Position numbers and translations under genes: made by a program. 5,004 nt of DNA, from NCBI GenBank assembly GCA_021107605.1, contig JAIOSN010000115.1, forward strand, positions 1 through 5,004, written 5' to 3'. The notes under the pieces are model-generated. The model did not search any database and had not been told where the DNA came from. It worked only from the letters and a program-made list of their open reading frames with translations. The stretch is from Anaerolineae bacterium. Lineage in GTDB: Bacteria; Chloroflexota; Anaerolineae; B4-G1; SLSP01. How positions within the stretch are numbered: position 1 is the stretch's first letter; the number at the start of each line of letters is the position of its first letter. Below, one piece after another: positions 1-4,985 of this stretch.

Positions 1-613
1 CGAAAAAACTTTCTATATCATCGGGGATCAGCGGTTCATTTTCATATAACAACCCTCCAGAGATTTCAGCAATACTCGCTGGTGATGTATAGATCAAACC
101 ACTAGGACCCTCGATTTCATCATAACCCATCGCCTGGATACGCTTATTCTTAGGCGTGCGTCTCAAGAAAGCAGCAGGCTCACCTGCTGTCAAAGAGATT
201 CCGCTCATATACTGCAAAGATTGCTCAAAAAACGCCTCGACATTTAGCCCCAGTTTTTGGGCGCTATGATGAAGCAAGCTCATGCGTATTGCCAGGATGC
301 GATCATCACCAGGCTTTGCACTATTAACCATTGTCATAGCAATCAGCCCTTTTTGCAATAAATCGGGGGAATTTTTCCGCACGCTCAGCATGGCCATGCG
401 CTCTGCAAACAACTGCAAGGCGCCACTTGCCTTGGATGTAATAGTCCGATAAAATTCCTTGCGTTGCTCAAGTGTTCCATTCATCGTTTCAGAAACAATC
501 TCCTGTATCCTTTCATCCGCTAGACACGGCAACGTCGCTTGCATATAAGAATCGGGAACAGACTCCAAGTATTTGATCTGTTCGTGTTCATATGTTAAAT
601 CTTGAGATTTCAT
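1..613 (-). CDS. Hypothetical protein, C-terminus cut off by window edge
   Basis: An open frame of 204 codons runs without a stop from an ATG at 613-611 to the window's left edge, so the C-terminus is missing. The start is supported by a strong Shine-Dalgarno, AAGGAGA at 624-618, five bases after GGAG. The protein begins MKSQDLTYEHEQIKYLESVP and has a mainly alpha-helical, soluble character: many Glu/Lys/Gln/Leu residues, no signal peptide and no membrane segment. I recognise no family or catalytic motif. A stretch around residues 150-190 is richer in Gly and Pro (AGEPAAFLRRTPKNKR, then EGPSGLIYTSPAS), which may mark a second domain or linker. The gene is divergent from the helicase, with about 200 bp between the SD region and the helicase leader. 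Its base composition is visibly more AT-rich than the helicase. I saw no convincing -35/-10 pair for it. Coding status is fairly sure from the long open frame plus SD; function is unknown. Confidence 0.8.
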   Translation of the reverse strand, partial: MKSQDLTYEHEQIKYLESVPDSYMQATLPCLADERIQEIVSETMNGTLEQRKEFYRTITSKASGALQLFAERMAMLSVRKNSPDLLQKGLIAMTMVNSAKPGDDRILAIRMSLLHHSAQKLGLNVEAFFEQSLQYMSGISLTAGEPAAFLRRTPKNKRIQAMGYDEIEGPSGLIYTSPASIAEISGGLLYENEPLIPDDIESFF

Positions 614-758
614 CGCTTCTCCTTAAATAAAAAACCTTGCATATCCGGCTCAAATTACCCTGATCTGCACCCATCGATTAGAAGCCGCTGAACGTGGGCT
701 TTACCTGCCGGGCATTTTTGCTCCAACTGCTGCTCTACTCGAACCAATATCCATACAT

Positions 759-786
759 TTGGCATTTGGCTGAAACATGGTAGAAT
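759..786 (+). promoter_or_regulatory. Sigma70-type promoter for the helicase
   Basis: The -35 element is TTGGCA (759-764) and the -10 element is TAGAAT (781-786), separated by 16 bases. Each differs from consensus at one position. Transcription would start near 793, giving a leader of about 120 nt before the helicase start codon at 915. The remaining divergent intergenic sequence (625-758) shows no gene and no other clear signal. Confidence 0.6.
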
Positions 787-818
787 GCCACCAGCGTAGA
801 AAAAAGTAGGTTTTGACT

Positions 819-868
819 GCGATCAGAGATCGCCCAGACTTGCGGAGACTGGGTGGTCTCTTTGTTTT
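819..868 (+). promoter_or_regulatory. Attenuator-like leader structure upstream of the helicase
   Basis: GAGATCGCCCAG (826-837) pairs with CTGGGTGGTCTC (849-860) as a 12 bp stem containing two G-U pairs. A825 with U861 can add a thirteenth. The loop is 11 nt (838-848). The stem runs straight into TTTGTTTTG (861-869), so it has the form of an intrinsic terminator inside the 5' leader. A competing perfect hairpin, GCGATC (819-824) / GATCGC (828-833) with loop AGA, uses the same 5' arm, so the two cannot form together. This is the logic of transcription attenuation or of a temperature- or RNA-remodelling-responsive leader. The opposite strand has no U-run after the stem, so the structure acts on the helicase transcript. 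The trigger is unknown. Confidence 0.6.
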
Positions 869-901
869 GACTATTCTGCTTTACCTTAAATCACATAATC
901 C

Positions 902-907
902 AAGGAG
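902..907 (+). promoter_or_regulatory. Shine-Dalgarno that fixes the helicase start
   Basis: AAGGAG sits seven bases before the TTG at 915-917. The frame is also open upstream to another TTG at 813, but that longer version would translate the leader hairpins into 34 residues unlike any helicase N-terminus. The short version starts LSFEQFSLD (translated MSFEQFSLD), the usual RhlE beginning. Confidence 0.85.
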
Positions 908-914
908 TCCTATT

Positions 915-2177
915 TTGAGCTTTGAACAATTTTCTCTCGACCGGCGCATCGCCACCGCGATCAAGACCGTTGGCTATACCACGCCCACCCCTATCCAGCA
1001 ACAGGCCATTCCACACGCACTCGCGGGGCACGACGTATTGGGACTGGCGCAGACGGGTACCGGCAAGACCGCAGCCTTCCTCTTGCCAATTTTGCAGCGG
1101 CTGACCAAAGGCCCGCAGCGGCGGGTACGCGCCCTGATCATCGCCCCCACGCGCGAGCTTGCCGAACAGATCCACCAGATGAGCGTAGACTTGAACCAGA
1201 ACACCAGAGGGCGCAGCGTCACCGTCTATGGCGGCGTGAGCAAAGCTCGCCAGATAACAGCACTGCGACGCGGCGCCGAGATCGTCGTCGCCTGCCCGGG
1301 CCGTCTGTTGGACCTCCTCAATAACGGCAACATTGACCTGTCACAGGTTGAAGTGCTGGTATTGGACGAGGCCGACCGCATGTGCGATATGGGCTTCCTG
1401 CCCGACATTCGCCGCATTCTCAAGACCCTGCCGGCGCAGCGCCAGACGCTCTTCTTTGCGGCCACGATGCCCAAAGATATCCTCCGGCTGGCAGATCAGA
1501 TCCTCAACGACCCAGTCACGGTGCAGATTGGCATAATAGCCCCCGTGGAAACCGTTTCGCACGCGCTCTACCCCATCCCCCACAAACTCAAGAAGCAGCT
1601 CCTGATGGCCACGCTGCAGCAGACAGAAATGGGGCGCGTGTTGATCTTTACACGGACCAAGCACCGTGCCCGCAACCTGGCTCGTGACCTGGACAAGCGC
1701 GGCTATCGCGCTTCAGCGCTGCAGGGCAATATGTCACAGAATCAACGGAACAGAGCGATCAACGGTTTTCGCGACGGTAAATACGACGTTCTCGTCGCCA
1801 CCGACATTGCATCGCGCGGCATTGACATCAGCGAGATCACCCACGTAATCAACTTTGACATCCCGGATACGGTTGATGCCTATATCCACCGCATTGGCCG
1901 GACCGGTCGCGCCCACCAGACCGGCGCAGCCTATACATTTGCCAGCGAGGAAAACGGGGCGATGGTACGCGAAATCGAAAAGGTGTTGGGTACACAGATT
2001 GAGCGGCGGCGACTGCCTGACTTCAACTATGGCGACTTTGTGCCTGAAAAGCAATTCCAGCACAGCACGCGGAATCAGCCGAGGCGAAAACGATCACGCC
2101 GATCCGCTGCTCAAAGGTCCCGGCGCGCTCCGGGCGGCAGGCGACGCACCCACGCCCCCACCAGAAAAGCGGCGTGA
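915..2177 (+). CDS. rhlE: DEAD-box ATP-dependent RNA helicase, RhlE-like
   Basis: A 420-residue superfamily 2 RNA helicase that uses ATP to unwind short RNA duplexes in the cytoplasm. RhlE-type members act in ribosome assembly, RNA turnover and cold adaptation. All motifs are in order: Q motif with upstream Phe3/Phe6 and PTPIQQQAIP (24-33), motif I AQTGTGKT (45-52), Ia PTRELAEQ (78-85), GG (106-107), Ib as CPGR (127-130), II DEAD (151-154), III as AAT (182-184), IV LIFTRTK (243-249), V ATDIASRGID (295-304) and VI HRIGRTGRA (325-333). The last 35 or so residues form a strongly basic Arg/Lys tail typical of RhlE, likely for RNA tethering. Two departures from consensus are visible: Ser to Ala in motif III (SAT to AAT) and Thr to Cys in motif Ib. 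Translation starts at TTG. The gene stands alone, is convergent with the cassette array, and has its own promoter and attenuator-like leader. Family is certain; the RhlE subgroup is likely from the short N-terminus and the start sequence. Confidence 0.95.
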   Translation: MSFEQFSLDRRIATAIKTVGYTTPTPIQQQAIPHALAGHDVLGLAQTGTGKTAAFLLPILQRLTKGPQRRVRALIIAPTRELAEQIHQMSVDLNQNTRGRSVTVYGGVSKARQITALRRGAEIVVACPGRLLDLLNNGNIDLSQVEVLVLDEADRMCDMGFLPDIRRILKTLPAQRQTLFFAATMPKDILRLADQILNDPVTVQIGIIAPVETVSHALYPIPHKLKKQLLMATLQQTEMGRVLIFTRTKHRARNLARDLDKRGYRASALQGNMSQNQRNRAINGFRDGKYDVLVATDIASRGIDISEITHVINFDIPDTVDAYIHRIGRTGRAHQTGAAYTFASEENGAMVREIEKVLGTQIERRRLPDFNYGDFVPEKQFQHSTRNQPRRKRSRRSAAQRSRRAPGGRRRTHAPTRKAA

Positions 2178-2197
2178 GCATCACGTGCTCCCGCCGC
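2169..2197 (+). terminator. GC-rich hairpin over the helicase stop codon
   Basis: GCGGCGTGAGCA (2169-2180) and TGCTCCCGCCGC (2186-2197) form a 12-position stem with a single mismatch and a 5-base loop TCACG. It includes the TGA stop (2175-2177). No T-run follows, so it is not a textbook intrinsic terminator. It could still stop or stabilise the 3' end of the helicase message, and being near-symmetric it could act on either strand. Confidence 0.5.
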
Positions 2198-2217
2198 AGA
2201 ACCACTTAATGCGTCTC

Positions 2218-2290
2218 GCCTAACGGGGGGCGAGATAAGCCGCCCCTGGGGGGGGGCGATAGCCGCGTCGGGTGCAAGTCGTGGATAGGC
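2218..2290 (-). other. attC-like integron recombination site A (distal end of the array)
   Basis: Read on the minus strand this has the layout of a cassette attC. The R' core is GTTAGGC (2224-2218), a perfect GTTRRRY. The L' box is GCGGCTTATCTC (2243-2232), the L'' box contains ACCCGAC (2273-2267), and the R'' core GCCTATC (2290-2284) differs by one base from the complement of R' (AAC has become ATC). Between the L boxes lies a hairpin, CGCCCC/GGGGCG (2241-2246 and 2253-2258), with a run of nine G on the plus strand. The first 29 bases (2218-2246) match 3098-3126 at 26 positions. The L' box closely resembles the known aadA-type attC box GCGGCTTAACTC. The altered R'' may weaken recombination. 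No further attC is seen to the left. Confidence 0.7.
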
Positions 2291-2472
2291 AACCCCACTT
2301 GCACTACCTGATGCCACCGCTTCCCCACGAGACCTTGCCTTGCAATGTCTACACTTCTCGTGCGGTCTTCGCTCATCAATGAGCCACGTGAATTTGTCTT
2401 GCTCAAAGCCTCACCACCACAACGAACCACGCTATTCGGTTTCTTTCACTGTGTGGTGTATGTCAACGTGTT
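2291..2472. other. Non-coding tail of the hicAB cassette
   Basis: No convincing gene lies between the attC A R'' core and the end of hicB. Two small symmetric sequences are visible. One is an 8 bp perfect inverted repeat, GTGCAAGT (2272-2279) with ACTTGCAC (2297-2304), overlapping the L'' end of attC A. The other is GCTCAT/ATGAGC (2371-2376 and 2379-2384). Neither is followed by a T-run on the minus strand. A 74-codon minus-strand frame (2430-2206) crosses attC A and is not convincing. Confidence 0.4.
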
Positions 2473-2795
2473 TCATTGAGCGAGCTTGGCACTGGCAAGC
2501 CGATTTAGACTTATTCCAGCTTCAGCAGCTTCGAGCGCCAAATGGCGGTGAAGTACCGGCGGAATCCGTAACACGAACTTGCCACTGTATTGCCTGATGG
2601 CAATTGGTTCAGGCACGAGTTCACCACTGGCCTTCAAATCAACGACGACGTCAGCACTTGACGGATACCTTCGAGTGCCGTTTCTGGTGTAGAGGCTAAC
2701 CAACTGAGACTGGGAAACTCGACACAGAGGCCGACATACTCGTCGTCTTCCTCTGACCAAGTCACACGATAGGTATATCGGTCATTTTCGAGCAT
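2473..2795 (-). pseudogene. hicB: HicB antitoxin, split by a frameshift
   Basis: HicB antitoxins neutralise HicA and, through a ribbon-helix-helix domain, repress their own operon. The N-terminal half starts at ATG 2795-2793 (MLENDRYTYRVTWSEEDDEY) and has the degenerate RNase H-like HicB fold to about residue 47 (ALEGIRQV). The frame then runs off to a TGA within about eleven codons. The C-terminal half continues in another frame from about 2655 to the TGA at 2475-2473: ADVVVDLKASGEL, then SGKFVLRIPPVLHRHLALEA and SLNRLASAKLAQ, the DNA-binding ribbon-helix-helix part. Joined at 2655-2657 the halves give about 107 residues, normal for HicB. Restoring the frame needs one extra base there (or loss of four relative to an ancestor). 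The start overlaps the end of hicA by 14 nt and has GGAGG nine bases upstream. A sequencing error is possible; no homopolymer lies at the break. Family identity is sure, the break is directly visible. Confidence 0.85.
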
Positions 2796-3042
2796 CGCTT
2801 TGCGCCTCCAGCCGATCAATTGCTTTCAATACTTGCCTTACCTGATATGCTTTAGCCATACCTTTATGATTCTGAATGTTGACTCGCGGGTCTCCTTGCC
2901 AGGGTGTTTTGTAGATGCAGTGGCTGCTGCTTTTCTGTCGAGCCTCGCCAAAGTAAAAATCGCACACTTTGCGCAGGTCTCGAAAGCGAATCCCTCTTGG
3001 ATTTCGCCGCATTTTAGCAACGGTGCCTTCAACTCTAGTCAT
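2782..3042 (-). CDS. hicA: HicA toxin (mRNA interferase)
   Basis: An 86-residue HicA-family toxin that cleaves mRNA and tmRNA-type targets when free of HicB. HicA folds like a small double-stranded RNA-binding domain with one catalytic histidine. Here that is His41 in SSSHCIYKTPWQGDPRVN (38-55), followed by the family-typical KGMAKAYQVRQVLKAIDRLE (60-79). Length and all recognisable conserved parts are intact. The ATG at 3042-3040 is preferred because it sits directly behind the promoter. There is no clear Shine-Dalgarno, and if the -10 at 3054-3049 is right the mRNA would start at or within a base or two of the ATG, making it leaderless. It is followed by, and overlaps 14 nt with, hicB, which is frameshifted, so the toxin may lack a full antitoxin. 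Family assignment is strong from the sequence; activity is not known. Confidence 0.92.
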   Translation of the reverse strand: MTRVEGTVAKMRRNPRGIRFRDLRKVCDFYFGEARQKSSSHCIYKTPWQGDPRVNIQNHKGMAKAYQVRQVLKAIDRLEAQSDARK

Positions 3043-3045
3043 GAG

Positions 3046-3076
3046 GATATAGTATCACTATCAGTATCTTTGTCAA
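3046..3076 (-). promoter_or_regulatory. hicAB promoter with operator-like repeats
   Basis: On the minus strand a perfect -35, TTGACA (3076-3071), is followed after 16 bases by TACTAT (3054-3049), a moderate -10. The spacer and -10 are filled with short repeats. ATAGT/ACTAT (3049-3053 and 3057-3061) form an inverted repeat around ATC, ACT/AGT (3057-3059 and 3063-3065) form a second, and AGTATC occurs twice in direct orientation (3051-3056 and 3063-3068). Such repeats fit binding of ribbon-helix-helix HicB dimers for autorepression. The broken hicB might no longer provide this. Confidence 0.6.
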
Positions 3077-3088
3077 GGTGTACGAGAT

Positions 3089-3105
3089 CGTTGGGCTGCC
3101 CAACG
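3089..3105. repeat. Palindrome of two opposed core sites at the cassette boundary
   Basis: CGTTGGGC (3089-3096) and GCCCAACG (3098-3105) are perfect complements separated by one T. On the minus strand this reads as an R' core GTTGGGC, one base, then an R''-type core GCCCAAC. Two core sites thus stand back to back at the very start of the hicAB cassette. Confidence 0.8.
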
Positions 3106-3192
3106 GGCCGCGAGATAAGCCGCCCCCCCCAAGCTGCATCGCGCCGAAGGCGCGAAAGCGGCGCAGTGTCGGGTTGACGCCCTTGGTTAGCG
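3098..3192 (-). other. attC-like integron recombination site B (complete)
   Basis: This is the best-preserved site. On the minus strand the R'' core is CGCTAAC (3192-3186) and the L'' box is CAACCCGAC (3176-3168). A central hairpin CGCGCC-GAA-GGCGCG follows (3140-3154), flanked by GCCGC/GCGGC (3119-3123 and 3158-3162). Then come the L' box GCGGCTTATCTC (3123-3112) and the R' core GTTGGGC (3104-3098). Compared with the well-known aadA-type site (L'' CAAGCCGAC, L' GCGGCTTAACTC, R' GTTAGGC) both L boxes differ by one base. Length is 95 bp, within the attC range. It lies just downstream of the exported-protein gene in the same orientation. R'' fits RYYYAAC only in its inner half, and a run of eight C (plus strand 3123-3130) sits beside L'. 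Confidence 0.78.
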
Positions 3193-4985
3193 CGCTACCA
3201 TTAAACAACTCGGTTTTCGGTTATCAGACGGATCACTTTGCGCTTGACAAACATGGTCTACCTTACGACCAGCGGCAGATACACAAAGTAGTCGTATATC
3301 GGCCTGGTTACGTAGAGGGCGACATCGTCCACCCAGGCCGTGCTCGTCTTGTGGTAACCCGGGTTCCAGTCCTGTGTGAGCTGAAATCCCACCAACACCC
3401 TCTGACCAACAACATTCGCTAATTCGTCCGCTTCCAGTCTGTAGATGCGATTTTTCCACACCATTGGATAGTGGTAAAAATAGGTGAGACCATAACGCAC
3501 GTCCACGTATTTCGTCTGCCGGGTCTGGTCCCAGATACCCCCTATGAGAATATCGTTATCCCAATCAGTGTCCGAACTCAGACCGGTCAGCCAATAACCA
3601 AAGCTTATATCCAGCGCATCAGACGGGATGTACACCTCCTGCCACACCCAACATTCTTCGCCAGACAATTTGACCGACCAGGAACCGCTATGGTGGTTGC
3701 TGCTTGACAGCGATGGGAAGCTTTCAGTGTACCAATATGCCCAGCCGCTCTCAAACCCTGGATTCTGCAAGAGTTGGGTTGGCGGCGGCGTAAAGGCCAA
3801 GGCATCAGTCTCGGCTCCGTCGGGGAACCCACCAACCAGGACCGAGTTACCTGTGGTCGTGTCGGCGATGCGTAATTCGCCCTGGGAAGTGGTTGCGTTA
3901 TAGGCCGCCAGGTAAAGAACCCCAGACACTTCTTCAAAGTCCATGCTCTGAGCATAGTCGGCATCAAATCCTATCGAACCAATCACCGTGCCGGCGCCGG
4001 TGACAGGGTCAATCTGCACCAGGTTGTCGCTGGAGACGTCCACACCATACATCTCGCCGTCGGCATTGATGGCGATGTCGATGATGGTAGGCGCGTTGGT
4101 GATCTGACCCACAACGGTCGTGGCCCCAGTATTAATGTTAACCGTGTACAAGGATGAGATTGAGCTGTCTGTAGAAGAAGCATACAAGGTTCCATCGGCG
4201 GTGCCGGTCGCGCCCGTCCACACTTGTCCAGAAATTGGATTACTCGCACCAATAGTGGTGTCCACCCCAGTAGTTGTATTAAGGGTGTGAAGTTCGTTAA
4301 GATTGTAATCAATCACATACACCTGGCTAAAGTCGTGGCCCACAAAGTCGCCGGCAAAATATGTCGTGCCGGCAACACTTTCAACGTATATCCACTCTCC
4401 GGGGATGTTGGTATCGGGAATGTAGTACATTTTTTCATCCGGGTGTATTTCCACCACAAAGGCCGCGTGACCGGCGAGCGGGGACAAGCGCGAATCGAGG
4501 GATTCACTCGTTGGCTCGGCCATGTTGGGCGCGCGGCCGGTGGAGGGCCGTTGGTCGGTGGTGAATTGGACAAGAGAAGTGGTCGGCCGGCGGGTTGGCG
4601 GGATCAGTCGCTGCCCTGCGGGAACCTTTAACTCGTTGGTTAGGGGGACAAGGCTGCCCGTTTCCAGCTGGATGAGGGAATGATTGATAGCTGGTGACGG
4701 TCGGGCTGAAAGATGAGCGGGGCCTATGATCAAAAAAAGCATCAGAAGTGTGAGAGCAAGAAGTATTCGAGCGAATTTACTTAACATCGTTAACCTCCTT
4801 GAGTTACAACGGTTGGTACACGTCCGCTTGCAGAATCCTGGTGTCGCTTGTAGGGACCGGCATGTTTCGTTCCACCTGAATTTCGCAAGTGGTTCAGAAG
4901 TTACCGTTTCCGATTTGTGCTATCGTATTCGCGAAGCGCTGAGTTCAAATGGACGCGGCGGATGAGCCGCGAGCAGCCCATATAA
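3104..4985 (-). mobile_element. Integron gene cassette with a large exported-protein gene
   Basis: The cassette runs from the TT of the R' core in the truncated site C (4985-4984) to the terminal G of site B (3104), about 1.88 kb. It holds a single minus-strand gene followed by its attC, with about 190 bp before the start codon. This is long for a cassette, most of which are under 1 kb. The 65 bp between stop codon and attC B hold nothing recognised. The right boundary is less certain because only part of site C is inside the window. Confidence 0.58.
3258..4787 (-). CDS. Exported protein: beta-propeller-like repeats plus jelly-roll domain, YLPLVVR tail
   Basis: A 509-residue exported protein of unknown specific role. 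Residues 1-28 are a signal peptide: Lys/Arg start, long hydrophobic core to Ile21, probable cleavage after LSA28. Residues 30-130 are Pro/Ser/Thr-rich. From about 155 to 320 come four repeats of a propeller type, each a LY/VY strand ending in a turn of the form TTTGxxTxIG (TTTGVDTTIG 171-180, NTGATTVVG 219-227, PVTGAGTVIG 261-270, TTTGNSVLVGG 310-320). Residues 340-493 begin QNPGFESGWAYW and look like a carbohydrate-binding-type jelly roll, ending in STAWVDDVALYV. The protein ends DYFVYLPLVVR, a short C-terminal motif I associate with Chloroflexota secreted proteins, perhaps a sorting or anchoring signal. The ATG is fixed by AAGGAGG (4800-4794), six bases away. No clear promoter was found upstream. 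The gene sits between attC-like sites. Fold assignments come from pattern only; adhesin or polysaccharide-binding roles are guesses. Confidence 0.88.
   Translation of the reverse strand: MLSKFARILLALTLLMLFLIIGPAHLSARPSPAINHSLIQLETGSLVPLTNELKVPAGQRLIPPTRRPTTSLVQFTTDQRPSTGRAPNMAEPTSESLDSRLSPLAGHAAFVVEIHPDEKMYYIPDTNIPGEWIYVESVAGTTYFAGDFVGHDFSQVYVIDYNLNELHTLNTTTGVDTTIGASNPISGQVWTGATGTADGTLYASSTDSSISSLYTVNINTGATTVVGQITNAPTIIDIAINADGEMYGVDVSSDNLVQIDPVTGAGTVIGSIGFDADYAQSMDFEEVSGVLYLAAYNATTSQGELRIADTTTGNSVLVGGFPDGAETDALAFTPPPTQLLQNPGFESGWAYWYTESFPSLSSSNHHSGSWSVKLSGEECWVWQEVYIPSDALDISFGYWLTGLSSDTDWDNDILIGGIWDQTRQTKYVDVRYGLTYFYHYPMVWKNRIYRLEADELANVVGQRVLVGFQLTQDWNPGYHKTSTAWVDDVALYVTRPIYDYFVYLPLVVR

Larger units (their letters stand above)
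2224..3103 (-). mobile_element. Integron gene cassette carrying hicA and broken hicB
   Basis: The stretch from the TT of one R' core (3103-3102, GTTGGGC) to the G of the next (2224, GTTAGGC) is exactly 880 bp. It contains one promoter, two overlapping genes on the minus strand, then attC A in the same orientation. That is the standard plan of a gene cassette, here with its own promoter as is usual for toxin-antitoxin cassettes in chromosomal integrons. One detail is off: a cassette starting TTGGGC should end in an R'' of GCCCAAC, but attC A has GCCTATC. The cassette may therefore be hybrid or drifted. The boundaries are inferred from the attC-like sites. Confidence 0.65.

Noticed and set aside
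691..722. GCCGCTGAAC followed by GGGC, like the L' end of a plus-strand attC
   Set aside because: The expected GTTRRRY core reads CTTTACC, and no matching L''/R'' half is found upstream, so a fourth attC site is not supported.
813..914. 34-residue N-terminal extension of the helicase from the TTG at 813
   Set aside because: The extension would be encoded by the leader hairpins, has no good ribosome site, and the strong AAGGAG at 902-907 with the standard RhlE N-terminus favours the start at 915.
2272..2304. GTGCAAGT/ACTTGCAC inverted repeat as a transposon end or hicAB terminator
   Set aside because: Only 8 bp, long loop, no T-run, no second copy bounding an element and no transposase in the window.
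2206..2430. 74-codon minus-strand frame downstream of hicB that reads through attC A
   Set aside because: Composition is Arg/Pro-rich from attC sequence, there is no ribosome site and no recognisable family; most likely chance, though cassette genes sometimes end inside their attC.
2218..3126. The 29-base near-identical repeats as insertion-sequence or CRISPR repeats
   Set aside because: They are direct copies 880 bp apart with no transposase and no regular spacers; the attC reading explains the core, boxes and gene orientation better.
2338..3177. Plus-strand frames of 85 and 125 codons opposite hicA and hicB
   Set aside because: They are antisense shadows of clearly recognisable HicA and HicB coding sequence and have no ribosome sites of note.
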